From Sutterella sp. (GTDB taxonomy: Bacteria > Pseudomonadota > Gammaproteobacteria > Burkholderiales > Burkholderiaceae_F), in assembly GCA_019418605.1 (NCBI GenBank), contig DYBN01000062.1:33804-97803 (forward strand): a stretch of 64,000 bases of DNA. The letters run 5' to 3'. Under the pieces are notes generated by a model. That model had not been told where the DNA came from, did no database searches, and worked only from the letters and a program-made list of their open reading frames with translations. The translations under genes were made by a program, and so were the position numbers. Position 1 is the first letter of the stretch. Every line of letters starts with the position of its first letter. Positions 18,089-27,197 of the stretch are shown here, piece by piece.

Positions 18089-19795
18089 TTACTGCGCCTC
18101 CTCCATGCTGAGCCGAGGCTTGGCCTTGCGGCGCCGGCGCCTCGCCTTGCTCGCTTCGGCGTCCGTGCTCTCAAGGGAAGGCTGTTGCGTCTGCGAAGAC
18201 TCTGAAGCGCCTTGAACGGAATTAGCCTCGGCGCTTTTTTTGCGGGATCTGCGGCGCCTGGGCTTTGCGGGCGCAGCATCGCTTTGCGAGGCGTCAAGCG
18301 CGCCGTCAGCCGCAGCTTTTCCGGACGAGGAATCGGATGCACCGGAAGAAGAGCCCCCGCGCGGGCGCATGCGGCGCCCGCGTCGGCTCATGCCGGCGTT
18401 TTCGCGCTCCATTTCGACTTCCTGCAGGATTTCTTCTTCGCTTCGCAGTTCGGCCTCCTCCCTGCGGCGGCGGTTGCCCGCACGGGCCTGCGAGGCGGTG
18501 CGGCGCGCCTGGTGCTCGGCTTCCGAGACCATCGCCGCGCGGGTGTCGGCATCGGCCTGGGCAAACTTGTCCCACCACTGCACCATCTCTTCGGGCACGT
18601 GTCCAAGGAGGCTTCTTAAAAGCATGAAGTCAAAGCCCGCGCGGTACTTCGGGTGCTGCACGAGCGTGTAGGGGTTCTTGCCCGTACGCCGCTCAAAGCG
18701 CAGCTGCAGCATCCAGATGAGCTTGATGTCGGCGACAAACCGATTGTGAATGGCAAGCTTCTGGCACTGCGTGGCGATGACGTCGTTGGCGGCCGCATAA
18801 AGCGCCCTTGAGCGGATCATGCCCTGGCGCTCCTGGTAGCTGTTCCAGCGCTTGTGCACCTGCGGCCACAAGAGCGTTGCAAAAAGAAACGCGGGCGAGA
18901 TTTTCTTTCCCACGGCGATGCGCTCGTCGGTGCGCCGCAGCGCGAGCATGAGAAATTTTTCGCCCTCTTCTTCATCGAGTATGACGTCGAGCATCGGCAG
19001 CAGCGACCGGTGCAGTCCTTCGGCTCTGAGCTTGATGAGGCACGCCTCGGCGTGCCCGCTCGTAAAGAGCTTCATCATCTCGTCAAAAAGGCGCGCGGCG
19101 GGGACGTTTTCAAGAAGCCTTGCCATCTTCGGGATGGCCCGTTCGGTTTCCTTGTCCATCGCAAAGCCCAGCTTGGCCGCGATGCGCACCGCGCGCATCA
19201 TGCGCACCGGGTCCTCGCGGTAGCGCTCCTCGGGGTCGCCGATCATCGCAAGCCGCTTGCGGGCGATGTCTTCAAAGCCGCCGTGGTAGTCGTATACCTC
19301 CTGCGTGGCCGGGTCGTAGTACATGGCGTTGATCGTGAAGTCGCGCCGCGCGGCGTCCTCCCACATTTCGCCAAAGACGTTGTCGCTCACGACGCGGCCC
19401 GTGGCGTCTTTTCTGACGCCTGCGGCGTCAAGCGCCCGAAACGTCGAGCACTCGATGATCTCTTCGCCAAAAACGACGTGCACCAGACGAAAGCGCCGCC
19501 CGATGATGAAGGCGCGCCGCTGCGAGCGCTTGACCTGCTCGGGAGTTGCGTCGGTGGCAACGTCAAAGTCCTTGGGCCTCACGCCCAAAAGAAGATCGCG
19601 CACGGCGCCTCCCACGATGAAGGCCTTGTAGCCGCGCGAGTGCAGAATTTCACAGGTGCGCTTGGCGGCCCAGCTCACTTTGTCGGGATCAATGCCGTGC
19701 TCCTCAGCCCCGATGATTCTCGGCGTCTTGTTGGGCTCGGCATTCCTGCGGCGGCCCGCGAGTCCCGCCACCAGCTTCCTTACGCAATCAAACAC
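18089..19795 (-). CDS. pcnB: Poly(A) polymerase I
   Basis: Adds 3' poly(A) tails that direct RNA decay; a class II nucleotidyltransferase. 568 residues. Seen: FIVGGAVRDLLLG followed by KDFDVATDATPEQVK, which holds the catalytic Asp pair; RDFTINAMYYD; YREDPVRMMRAVRIAAKLGF; and the C-terminal domain of bacterial PAP I. From about residue 440 on, the chain is a basic, low-complexity tail with several Arg/Lys clusters (RRGRRMRPRGG, RRRRSRKKS, ARRRRRKAKPR), probably an RNA-binding extension. It lies upstream of folK in one operon. Confidence 0.96.
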   Translation of the reverse strand: MFDCVRKLVAGLAGRRRNAEPNKTPRIIGAEEHGIDPDKVSWAAKRTCEILHSRGYKAFIVGGAVRDLLLGVRPKDFDVATDATPEQVKRSQRRAFIIGRRFRLVHVVFGEEIIECSTFRALDAAGVRKDATGRVVSDNVFGEMWEDAARRDFTINAMYYDPATQEVYDYHGGFEDIARKRLAMIGDPEERYREDPVRMMRAVRIAAKLGFAMDKETERAIPKMARLLENVPAARLFDEMMKLFTSGHAEACLIKLRAEGLHRSLLPMLDVILDEEEGEKFLMLALRRTDERIAVGKKISPAFLFATLLWPQVHKRWNSYQERQGMIRSRALYAAANDVIATQCQKLAIHNRFVADIKLIWMLQLRFERRTGKNPYTLVQHPKYRAGFDFMLLRSLLGHVPEEMVQWWDKFAQADADTRAAMVSEAEHQARRTASQARAGNRRRREEAELRSEEEILQEVEMERENAGMSRRGRRMRPRGGSSSGASDSSSGKAAADGALDASQSDAAPAKPRRRRSRKKSAEANSVQGASESSQTQQPSLESTDAEASKARRRRRKAKPRLSMEEAQ

Positions 19796-19873
19796 TTCGT
19801 CTGCTACCTCAAAATTCTCAAAACAAGCTTCGTCGAGCCTCTCTGTTTTTTATGACGACGGCTGCGTTCGTCG

Positions 19874-20620
19874 CTACGCCGTCACGGGCATGAGCTGCTG
19901 CGCCACGGCCTTCCAGTGCGCAAGGTCCGCCGCGCCAAAGGTGCCGAGCACCTCCCAGTCGCGCCGCATGGCCTCCTGGCGCAGCTTCTCTTCGGGGTTG
20001 ACCACGTAGCACGTGCCGCCGATTGACTCCACAAACTCAAAAAGCGGCATGTCGGCCATCGAGTCGGAATAGACGTGCACGGCTTCAAGGCGCTCCTTTT
20101 TGTCAGCCGTTGACTGCAGCTCCTTGATGAGATGCTTGACGTAGAGGACCTTGCCCTTGGAGTAGGACGGGGGCGTGGCGACGGCGCCCGTAAATTCGCC
20201 CTTGTCGTTTTCCTGCGGGTGCACGGCAAGAATCCAGTCGATGCCAAGTTCGCGCGCCACGGCGCCCGAGACAAAATCGTAGGTGGCCGTGCACAGGGCC
20301 GTTTTGTCGCCCACCGTTGCATAGCGCTCGATCAAGCGGCGGGAAGCCGCGGGGACGCCCGGGCGGATGATCTCTTCGAGATAGTCGGCTAAGGCCACGT
20401 TGAGCACGGCCCGCGGAAACTGCGCCAGAAAGCGCATCTGAAAGGATTCGAAGTCATTGATGTCGATGACGCCCGCTCTGTACTCGCGCGCAAAGCGCTC
20501 AAGTTCGCCCGCCACGGGCCGGGGATCGATTCCGGAGCGCGAGACAAGCCAGCGCACCCACATGTCGCCCGTATCAAAAGGCATGAGCGTGTGATCGAGA
20601 TCAAAAACAGCAAGTTTCAT
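19874..20620 (-). CDS. HAD-IB family phosphatase (SerB-like)
   Basis: 248 residues from the ATG at 20620, which overlaps the hda stop as ATGA. The nucleophile motif is MKLAVFDLDHTLMPFDTGD (Asp8, Asp10), motif II CTATYDF, a Lys in SKGK, and motif III VYSDSMADMPLFE. This is the subfamily-IB pattern of phosphoserine phosphatase-like enzymes; betaproteobacterial genomes usually carry such a gene directly after hda. The substrate is not defined by sequence. An open frame extends upstream to 20683, but the coupled ATG is much more likely. Confidence 0.9.
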   Translation of the reverse strand: MKLAVFDLDHTLMPFDTGDMWVRWLVSRSGIDPRPVAGELERFAREYRAGVIDINDFESFQMRFLAQFPRAVLNVALADYLEEIIRPGVPAASRRLIERYATVGDKTALCTATYDFVSGAVARELGIDWILAVHPQENDKGEFTGAVATPPSYSKGKVLYVKHLIKELQSTADKKERLEAVHVYSDSMADMPLFEFVESIGGTCYVVNPEEKLRQEAMRRDWEVLGTFGAADLAHWKAVAQQLMPVTA

Positions 20621-21312
20621 ACATTGTCCTGTGCAGCGATATTGGGCAGATGCGCCTTTTCCTCGATGAGGCTTTTGAGGCACGCATTGAGCAGCGCAAA
20701 GCTCACCTTGCGCTTGGTCTGCATCGAGCGGCGGTCAATTTTATCGAGGAAGGCGCGCAGGCCGCGCATGTCGCGCGGGGCGTGCTCGCTCACCCAGCGC
20801 GCCTGCTCGGCGCTGATTTCAAGCCCGCGGGCGCGCGCAAGCCGCACGAATTCGGCTTCGGCCAAAGCGTCCGGCAGGTAGTTGAGCCGATAGGAGAGCC
20901 CCCAGGACAGGCGCGTGCGGATGTCTTCGCGAATGCGAAGCTCCCTCACGGGCTTTGAGCCCGCCGCCACAAGGCGCGCCTGCGGGTGGCTTCTCACGGC
21001 GTTCATGAGGTGAAAGAGCTTTTCCAAGTCTTCCTCATCGAGCTGCTCGACGTTGTCGACCGTATATAGGAGCGTTTTCTCGTCAAACTCGGGCACGCGC
21101 CAGCGCTGCCGCGGCGTCAGGCTGCGCAAGAGGTGCGTGCGGCCGCTTCCGGGCGGCCCCCAGATGTAGACAAACTGCGGTCCTTCGTGCGCGCGGCAGC
21201 GCCGCAGGCTCTCGATGAGCTGCGCGTTGTCGCCGGCAACAAAATTTTCCAGCGTCGGCGCCTCGGGCTCAACAAGCTCAAGGGCGAGCTGCTCTGTGGG
21301 TTGATCGAGCAC
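20617..21312 (-). CDS. hda: DnaA regulatory inactivator Hda
   Basis: A DnaA-like AAA+ protein which, with the clamp, stimulates ATP hydrolysis on DnaA to prevent re-initiation. 231 residues starting at GTG (21312). Seen: LALELVEPEAPTLENFVAGDN, the Walker A variant WGPPGSGRTHLLRSL (GSGRT in place of GxGKT, common in Hda of this group), LYTVDNVEQLDEEDLEKLFH as Walker B, and RTRLSWGLSYRL with the Arg-finger region. It is divergent from purM and coupled to the HAD phosphatase by an ATGA overlap. Confidence 0.93.
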   Translation of the reverse strand: MLDQPTEQLALELVEPEAPTLENFVAGDNAQLIESLRRCRAHEGPQFVYIWGPPGSGRTHLLRSLTPRQRWRVPEFDEKTLLYTVDNVEQLDEEDLEKLFHLMNAVRSHPQARLVAAGSKPVRELRIREDIRTRLSWGLSYRLNYLPDALAEAEFVRLARARGLEISAEQARWVSEHAPRDMRGLRAFLDKIDRRSMQTKRKVSFALLNACLKSLIEEKAHLPNIAAQDNV

Positions 21313-21643
21313 GTCGTCGTGAAGTCGTCTTTGGATTCTCTTTTTTCGTGCGGGACTTGGGCTGGCAGCGCCCCCTCGGACAAAACCGTCGGAGAGATGC
21401 CGTCCTCGAAAATTCGACCGCGCGAGAGCTTGCCCGCTCGCAAAAACAGCGGCGGGGCGCTTCGTCGATTGAGAGCGCGGCGCGAGCGCCTATCGGCTAA
21501 AATGCTTCGGATTCGGCGCACCCAGCGCAAAGCGCAAGTTTAGCGCGAAGCGCCTTTTCAACTGAATTCACCTCAATTACTCCTGCTTTTGCTCTGCGCC
21601 GCCCGCCAAGGCAGGCGCGTTGTCTTTGCACCTTCGAGCTTTT
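21313..21643. other. Divergent intergenic region hda / purM
   Basis: 331 bases with no supported gene. A TAAAAT box near 21497-21502 could be a -10 element for purM; I found no good matching -35. Nothing else was recognised. Confidence 0.5.
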
Positions 21644-22672
21644 ATGACCCAACTTTCTTATGCAGCTGCCGGCGTTTCGATCGATGCCGGCGACGAACTC
21701 GTCGAACGCATCAAGCCCGCCGCCAAGCGCACCATGATTCCGGGCGTTCTCGGCTCGATCGGCGGCTTCGGCGCCCTGTTTGAAATCAGCAAGGAATACA
21801 AAAACCCCGTGCTCGTCTCGGGCACCGACGGCGTGGGCACCAAGCTGATGCTCGCCATGCAGCTTGACCGCCATGACACGGTGGGGCAGGACCTGGTGGC
21901 CATGAGCGTCAACGACATCCTCGTGCAGGGCGCCAGGAGCATCTTCTTTCTTGACTACTTCGGCTGCGGCAAGCTTGACGTCGACACGGCCGAGCGCGTG
22001 GTCAAGGGCATTGCAAAGGGGTGCGAACTTGCAGGGTGCGCCCTCATCGGCGGCGAAACGGCTGAAATGCCCGGCATGTACCCCGAGGGCGAATACGACC
22101 TCGCGGGCTTTGCCGTGGGCATTGTGGAAAAAGACGACATCATCGACGGCAAAACGATTGCCGAGGGCGACATCGTGCTGGGGCTTGCAAGCTCGGGCCC
22201 GCACTCAAACGGCTTTTCTCTGATTCGCAAAGTCGTTGAAGTCGCAGGCGCCGACTGGTCGATGCCCTTTGACGGCGCCACGCTCGCCGACCGCGTCATG
22301 GAGCCCACGCGCATCTACGTGCGCCAGGTTCTGGAAGTGATGAAGTCGGTCAAAATCAAGGGCATGGCCCACATCACGGGCGGCGGCCTCATTGAAAACA
22401 TTCCGCGCGTGCTGCCCGAGTCGCTGCAGTGCGTGGTCAATTCCGACAGCTGGAAGCGGCCGGCGATTTTCGACTGGCTGCAGGAAAAGGGCAACATCGA
22501 CGCCCACGAGATGCACCGCGTCTTCAACAACGGCATCGGCATGGCCGTGGTCGTGGCGCCCGAAGACGCCGACCGCGCGCAGGCGCTCTTTAAAGAGCAG
22601 GGCGAGACGGTCTATCGCATCGGCAGCATCGTGCGCCGCCCCGAAGGGGAAGCCGGCTGCGTGGTGATCTAA
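21644..22672 (+). CDS. purM: Phosphoribosylformylglycinamidine cyclo-ligase (AIR synthetase)
   Basis: Makes aminoimidazole ribotide from FGAM with ATP in purine synthesis. 342 residues from the ATG at 21644 (MTQLSYAAAGVSIDAG); eight extra codons upstream are not needed. Seen: VSGTDGVGTKLMLA, QDLVAMSVNDILVQGA, FFLDYFGCGKLD, LIGGETAEMPGMY, GLASSGPHSNGFSLIRK and MAHITGGGLIENIPRVLP. All PurM motifs are present. Confidence 0.98.
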   Translation: MTQLSYAAAGVSIDAGDELVERIKPAAKRTMIPGVLGSIGGFGALFEISKEYKNPVLVSGTDGVGTKLMLAMQLDRHDTVGQDLVAMSVNDILVQGARSIFFLDYFGCGKLDVDTAERVVKGIAKGCELAGCALIGGETAEMPGMYPEGEYDLAGFAVGIVEKDDIIDGKTIAEGDIVLGLASSGPHSNGFSLIRKVVEVAGADWSMPFDGATLADRVMEPTRIYVRQVLEVMKSVKIKGMAHITGGGLIENIPRVLPESLQCVVNSDSWKRPAIFDWLQEKGNIDAHEMHRVFNNGIGMAVVVAPEDADRAQALFKEQGETVYRIGSIVRRPEGEAGCVVI

Positions 22673-22796
22673 TCGCCAACCGGCATCGGGCCCCCTGCGG
22701 TCGTAGCAGGAAGCGCCGCCCCGTGCGGCGCTCTCATGAAATCCTCGTCCGCCCTGGGCTTTTTTCGTTGTTTTTTCTCTTCCCTCTTTTTTCCCC

Positions 22797-23150
22797 ATGC
22801 ACGTTTGCGTTGCCGTCATTGACTGCGAAGACCGCCGTCCGAAAGGAAGCGACGCGCCCCTCTACGGCCGCGTGCAGCTGTTCAACCTTGAAGTCGAAGC
22901 CGGCGCCACGGCGCGCGAGGCCGTGCAGCTTGCCGGGATCAATCCCGAAACCGTTCAGTCCTGGGGCGTGTGCGCGCGCAAGGCCGCACCTGAGACGGAG
23001 CTCCACGAAGGCGATCGCGTCGACATCGGCACCTCTCTTTTAATCGACCCCATGGCGGCAAGGCGCCTTCGGGCGCAGTACAAGGCCGCCCGCCCCATCC
23101 CAAGGCCGCGCCACGGCGGCATTCATCAGCTCATCAAGCCGCTTGAATAG
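22797..23150 (+). CDS. rnfH: RnfH family ubiquitin-fold protein
   Basis: 117 residues of the RnfH/UPF0125 family. Seen: VAVIDCEDRRPKG, LEVEAGATAREAVQLAGI and LHEGDRVDIGTSLLIDP with a following AARRLRAQ, which match the family's GDRVEIYRPL...DPKEARR ending. Its role is not settled; family members have a ubiquitin-like fold and occur with SmpB/RatA or rnf genes. It sits upstream of guaB, the order found in many betaproteobacteria. Confidence 0.85.
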   Translation: MHVCVAVIDCEDRRPKGSDAPLYGRVQLFNLEVEAGATAREAVQLAGINPETVQSWGVCARKAAPETELHEGDRVDIGTSLLIDPMAARRLRAQYKAARPIPRPRHGGIHQLIKPLE

Positions 23151-23274
23151 GCGCTGGCCGCGCACAGAGAGCCCTTTTCCGAGGCTCAGGCGCTCGGTGC
23201 AAAAACCCCTGTCAAGTCAAGGCACTCAAGCGCGCTGACGGCCCCTTCGATCGCAAGTTTTTGTGCGCGGGCAC

Positions 23275-23378
23275 GAGACAAGAAGCCCTGCGGGGTGCTA
23301 GAATTAAACGTTAACCGAGAACACGCCGATGCAATGTCGGACGGCACGGTCCGTTTTTTTTTTGCTCCCGAGGTTAAC
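23275..23378 (+). promoter_or_regulatory. guaB promoter and leader with intrinsic terminator
   Basis: GAGACA (23275-23280), 18 bases, then TAGAAT (23299-23304) form a plausible promoter, so the transcript starts near 23311. About 27 bases later CGGAC/GTCCG (23338-23353) is followed by ten T's (23354-23363), an intrinsic-terminator layout 18 bases before the guaB ATG. GTTAACC at 23310-23316 is complementary to GGTTAAC at 23372-23378, which overlaps the guaB ribosome binding site (GAGG). CCGA/TCGG (about 23326-23340) would compete with the terminator stem. Together this suggests attenuation; the ligand or signal is unknown. Confidence 0.5.
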
Positions 23379-23381
23379 ACC

Positions 23382-24848
23382 ATGCGACTCCTCCAGAAGG
23401 CTCTTACCTTCGACGACGTTCTGCTCGTCCCCGCCTATTCCGAAGTTCTCCCCCGCGACGTTATTCTCAAGACAAAGCTCACGCGCGAAATCAGCATCAA
23501 CATTCCGATGATTTCGGCGGCCATGGACACGGTCAGTGAAAGCCGTCTGGCCATTGCAATGGCGCAGGAAGGCGGCGTGGGCATCATCCACAAGAACATG
23601 ACGGCCCAGCAGCAGGCCGCCGAAGTCGCCAAGGTCAAGCGTCACGAGTCAGGCGTGGTGAGCGACCCCATCACGGTCGGGCCCGACATGCTCGTGGGCG
23701 ACGTCATCCGCATGTGCCAGGAGCACCGCATCAGCGGCGTTCCCGTGGTTGAAGGCCGCCGCGTGCTCGGCATGGTCACCAACCGCGACCTGCGCTTTGA
23801 GTCCCGCATGGAGGCTCCCGTGCGCGAGATCATGACCCCGCGCGAGCGCCTTGTGACCGTTGAGGAGGGAGCAAGCCTCGAAGAAGCCAAGCGCCTGATG
23901 CACGAAAACCGCCTCGAGCGCGTTCTCGTGGTCGACCGCGACTTCAACCTCTCGGGCCTGATCACCGTCAAGGACATCGTCAAGGCGACCGAACATCCCT
24001 TTGCGGCCAAGGACAAGGACGGCAAGCTTCTTGCCGGCGCCTCGATCGGCGTGGGCGCGGGCACCGAAGAGCGACTGGAGCTGCTTGTTGAAGCGGGCGT
24101 CGACGTCGTCGTCGTCGACACCGCGCACGGCCACAGCAAGGGCGTGCTTGACCGCGTGGCCTGGGTCAAGAAGAACTATCCCAACCTGCAGGTGATCGGC
24201 GGCAACATCGCCACGGGCGCCGCAGCCCGCGCGCTCGTCGATCACGGCGCCGACGCCGTCAAGGTCGGCATTGGACCTGGGTCGATCTGCACCACCCGCA
24301 TCGTGGCGGGCGTGGGCGTGCCGCAGATTTCGGCCGTGAGCAACGTGGCCGAAGCCCTTGAAGGCACGGGCGTTCCGCTTATTGCCGACGGCGGCATTCG
24401 CTTCTCGGGCGACATCGCCAAGGCCATTGCCGCGGGCGCCAACTGCGTCATGATGGGCGGCATGCTCGCCGGCACCGAAGAAGCTCCGGGCGAAGTGATC
24501 CTCTATCAGGGACGCTCCTACAAGTCCTACCGCGGCATGGGCTCTCTGGGCGCCATGTTCCACGGCTCGGCCGACCGCTACTTCCAGGACAACAACTCCG
24601 GCAACCTCGACAAGCTCGTGCCCGAGGGCATTGAAGGCATGGTGCCCTACAAGGGATCGGTCTACACCATCCTCTATCAGATGGCCGGCGGCCTGCGCTC
24701 CTCGATGGGCTACTGCGGCTGCCGCACGATCGACGAGATGCGCACCCGCGCCGAGTTCGTTGAAATCACCGCCGCGGGCTGGCGCGAGAGCCACGTCCAC
24801 GACGTGAAGATCACCAAGGAAGCCCCGAACTATCGTCAGGAAAACTAA
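23382..24848 (+). CDS. guaB: IMP dehydrogenase
   Basis: Oxidises IMP to XMP with NAD, the committed step to guanine nucleotides. 488 residues from the ATG at 23382 (MRLLQKALTFDDVLLVPAYS); the longer open frame runs through the leader hairpin and is not coding. Two CBS domains lie at about residues 95-205. The active-site loop GPGSICTTR contains the catalytic Cys (about residue 303), and GMGSLGAM and MEG-type phosphate-binding segments follow. It lies directly upstream of guaA but is followed by its own terminator. Confidence 0.98.
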   Translation: MRLLQKALTFDDVLLVPAYSEVLPRDVILKTKLTREISINIPMISAAMDTVSESRLAIAMAQEGGVGIIHKNMTAQQQAAEVAKVKRHESGVVSDPITVGPDMLVGDVIRMCQEHRISGVPVVEGRRVLGMVTNRDLRFESRMEAPVREIMTPRERLVTVEEGASLEEAKRLMHENRLERVLVVDRDFNLSGLITVKDIVKATEHPFAAKDKDGKLLAGASIGVGAGTEERLELLVEAGVDVVVVDTAHGHSKGVLDRVAWVKKNYPNLQVIGGNIATGAAARALVDHGADAVKVGIGPGSICTTRIVAGVGVPQISAVSNVAEALEGTGVPLIADGGIRFSGDIAKAIAAGANCVMMGGMLAGTEEAPGEVILYQGRSYKSYRGMGSLGAMFHGSADRYFQDNNSGNLDKLVPEGIEGMVPYKGSVYTILYQMAGGLRSSMGYCGCRTIDEMRTRAEFVEITAAGWRESHVHDVKITKEAPNYRQEN

Positions 24849-24867
24849 TCCGGCAGGCTAAAATGAC

Positions 24868-24896
24868 GGCGGCGCACACGTGCGCCGCCTTTTTTT
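24868..24896 (+). terminator. Terminator between guaB and guaA
   Basis: GGCGGCGCA and TGCGCCGCC form a perfect 9-bp stem with a CACG loop, followed by seven T's. It would limit read-through into guaA, whose ATG is about 50 bases on. Confidence 0.88.
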
Positions 24897-24946
24897 CTTC
24901 CTTGTTTTTCCCCGTTTCACCCTTCCCGCCTTTTTTAGCTTCTTTC

Positions 24947-26512
24947 ATGTCACACGACCGCATTCTCATTCTCGACTTCGGCAGTCAGGTCACGCAGCTC
25001 ATTGCGCGCCGCGTGCGCGAGGCGCACGTCTATTGCGAAGTGCACGCAAACGACGTTTCGGCCGACTTCATCCGCGAGTTCAACCCCAAGGGCATCATTC
25101 TTTCGGGCTCGCACATGAGCGCCTATGAGGAGTCCACCGACCAAGTCAGCCCCGCCGTCTTTTCGGCGGGCGTGCCCGTGCTCGGCATCTGCTACGGCAT
25201 GCAGACGATGGCCCAGCAGCTCGGCGGCAAGGTCGAGAGCGGCGCCAAGCGCGAGTTCGGCTACGCCGAGGTGCGCGCGCACAACCACACGCGCCTTCTC
25301 GAAGGGATCGAAGACTTCAAGGGCCCCGAGGGCGAGGGCATGCTCAAGGTCTGGATGAGCCACGGCGACAAGGTCTCGGCCCTGCCCGAGGGCTTTGTCG
25401 TGATGTGCTCGACCCCCTCGTGTCCGATTGCCGGCATGGCCGACGAATCCCGCGGCTTTTACGGCGTGCAGTTTCACCCCGAGGTTACGCACACCGTGCA
25501 GGGCCGCCGCATTCTCGAGCGCTTTGTGCTTGACATCTGCCGCGCAACGCCCGACTGGGTGATGGGCGACTACATTGCCGAGGCCGTCGACTCGATTCGC
25601 AAGCAGGTGGGCGAAGACGAAGTCATTCTCGGTCTTTCGGGCGGCGTCGACAGCTCGGTTGCCGCCGCGCTCATTCACCGCGCCATCGGCGACAAGCTCA
25701 CCTGCGTCTTTGTTGACAACGGGCTGCTGCGCCTCAACGAGCGCGAGCAGGTGCGGGAGACCTTTGAAAAGAACATGGGCATGAAGCTCATCGTGGTCGA
25801 CGCCACGGACCGCTTCATGAGCGCCCTCGCGGGCGTCACCGATCCCGAGCAAAAGCGCAAGATCATCGGGCGCGAATTTGTCAACGTCTTTCAAGAGGAA
25901 GCCGAAAAGCTCTCGCAGGCCAAGTGGCTTGCCCAGGGCACGATCTATCCGGACGTGATTGAATCGGCCGGCGCCAAAACGAAGAAGGCAAAGACGATCA
26001 AGAGCCACCACAACGTAGGGGGCCTGCCCGATACGCTGCACTTGAAGCTGCTCGAGCCCCTGCGCTCGCTCTTTAAGGACGAGGTGCGCGAGCTTGGCGT
26101 CGAGCTCGGGCTCCCCCGCGAGATGGTCTATCGCCACCCCTTCCCGGGTCCGGGCCTGGGCGTGCGCATTCTGGGCGAAGTCAAGCGCGAGTACGCAGAC
26201 CTTCTGCGGCAGGCCGACGCCATCTTCATTGAAGAGCTGCGCAAGGCCGGGTGGTACGACAAGGTGAGCCAGGCCTTCGTCGTGTTCCTGCCCGTCAAGA
26301 GCGTGGGCGTCATGGGAGACGGCCGCACGTACGACTGGGTGGTGAGCCTGCGCTCGGTTGAAACGAGCGACTTCATGACGGCGCGCTGGTCGGAGCTTCC
26401 CTACGCGCTTCTCGGCACGGTCTCCAACCGCATCATCAACGAAGTCAAGGGCATCAACCGCGTGGTCTACGACGTCTCCGGAAAGCCGCCTGCCACCATC
26501 GAGTGGGAATAA
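24947..26512 (+). CDS. guaA: GMP synthase (glutamine-hydrolysing)
   Basis: Aminates XMP to GMP using glutamine. 521 residues from the ATG at 24947 (MSHDRILILDFGSQVTQLIA). The N-terminal class I glutamine amidotransferase domain has VLGICYGMQTMAQQLGG with the nucleophile Cys (about 82) and FHPEVTHT with the catalytic His. The ATP-pyrophosphatase P-loop LSGGVDSSVAA is near residue 230, and the dimerisation domain ends in PPATIEWE, the invariant GuaA C-terminus. Confidence 0.98.
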   Translation: MSHDRILILDFGSQVTQLIARRVREAHVYCEVHANDVSADFIREFNPKGIILSGSHMSAYEESTDQVSPAVFSAGVPVLGICYGMQTMAQQLGGKVESGAKREFGYAEVRAHNHTRLLEGIEDFKGPEGEGMLKVWMSHGDKVSALPEGFVVMCSTPSCPIAGMADESRGFYGVQFHPEVTHTVQGRRILERFVLDICRATPDWVMGDYIAEAVDSIRKQVGEDEVILGLSGGVDSSVAAALIHRAIGDKLTCVFVDNGLLRLNEREQVRETFEKNMGMKLIVVDATDRFMSALAGVTDPEQKRKIIGREFVNVFQEEAEKLSQAKWLAQGTIYPDVIESAGAKTKKAKTIKSHHNVGGLPDTLHLKLLEPLRSLFKDEVRELGVELGLPREMVYRHPFPGPGLGVRILGEVKREYADLLRQADAIFIEELRKAGWYDKVSQAFVVFLPVKSVGVMGDGRTYDWVVSLRSVETSDFMTARWSELPYALLGTVSNRIINEVKGINRVVYDVSGKPPATIEWE

Positions 26513-26541
26513 CGCGCAAAGCGCCATCAAACCCATAGCGG

Positions 26542-26577
26542 GCCCTGCTGAAACGCCTTTTTCAGCAGGGCTTTTTC
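26542..26577 (+). terminator. Terminator of guaA
   Basis: GCCCTGCTGAA (26542-26552) and TTCAGCAGGGC (26561-26571) form an 11-bp stem followed by five T's. Confidence 0.88.
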
Positions 26578-26618
26578 TTGCCCGCGGGCAACGACTTCCG
26601 GTCACCATCATTGCGGAC

Positions 26619-26646
26619 TTGATTTTATTAGATGTCTAACTATAAT
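26619..26646 (+). promoter_or_regulatory. Promoter of the MarR gene with palindromic operator
   Basis: TTGATT (26619-26624), 16 bases, TATAAT (26641-26646). The spacer contains TTAGATGTCTAA (26628-26639), an inverted repeat apart from its two central bases. A regulator bound here would block RNA polymerase, which fits autorepression by the MarR protein encoded 42 bases downstream. The same core occurs at 27186-27197. Confidence 0.7.
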
Positions 26647-26687
26647 GCCTCCCGAAACAAATCAGACGCTTTCTCAACAACAGATCC

Positions 26688-27137
26688 ATGCCCTGCAACG
26701 AACACCGCGGCCACTACCGCATTGCCACTCTTGCCTCGCGGCTTGACACGCTCTTGAGCCGGTTTGTGATGCGCAAGATGAAGCAGGCCGGGATCGAGGA
26801 TATCGTGGCCGCGCACGGCGACGTGCTGGCCGTGCTGTTTGCCCGGTCCGAGTGCACGATGAGCGAGATCGCCCGTGCAAGCGGCCGCACGCGGGCCACC
26901 GTGACGGTGCTCGTCGACAAGCTTGAGCACAAGGGCTACGTCGTGCGCCGCAGCAATGCGCTCGATGCGCGCTCGAGCCTTGTGAGCCTCACCGACAAGG
27001 GCGAGTCGCTGCGGCAGGTGTTCGAAGAAATTTCCCGCGCCATGGACGAGGAACTTCTCGCCGCTCTTGGGCGGGAGGGCGCCGATGCGCTTGAAGCGCA
27101 CCTGGCCAGGGCGCTTGAGCTTTTGCCCGCGTCATGA
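26688..27137 (+). CDS. MarR family transcriptional regulator
   Basis: 149 residues. The winged-helix domain is clear: VLFARSECTMSEIARASGRT as the first helix-turn-helix part, RATVTVLVDKLEHKGYVVRRS as recognition helix and wing, and ARSSLVSLTDKGESL as the wing with the invariant D-R/S-x-x-x-V-x-L-T motif. The N-terminal dimer helix and the C-terminal leucine-rich helix are typical. The inducer is unknown; some members of the family sense phenolic compounds or oxidants. There are several cysteines (Cys3 and one in ARSECTM). It is 83 bases upstream of a cupin gene, and both have the same palindrome in front. Confidence 0.9.
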   Translation: MPCNEHRGHYRIATLASRLDTLLSRFVMRKMKQAGIEDIVAAHGDVLAVLFARSECTMSEIARASGRTRATVTVLVDKLEHKGYVVRRSNALDARSSLVSLTDKGESLRQVFEEISRAMDEELLAALGREGADALEAHLARALELLPAS

Positions 27138-27185
27138 GCGCGACAAGTGAAAAGCCGATGATTTGTTTTTGTTTTGCTCTTTTGG

Positions 27186-27197
27186 TTTGATGTCAAA
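27186..27197 (+). promoter_or_regulatory. Palindrome in front of the cupin gene, matching the MarR operator
   Basis: TTTGATGTCAAA, which differs from the TTAGATGTCTAA in the marR promoter only at one symmetric position pair. It ends 23 bases before the cupin ATG and 14 bases before its ribosome binding site (AAGGAGA). It is probably a second operator for the same regulator. Confidence 0.55.

Noticed and set aside
24950..26611. 553-residue open frame antisense to guaA, and similar long frames antisense to guaB, mutS and suhB
   Set aside because: They mirror well-identified genes and have His/Arg/Ala-rich shadow composition; long antisense frames are expected at this GC content.
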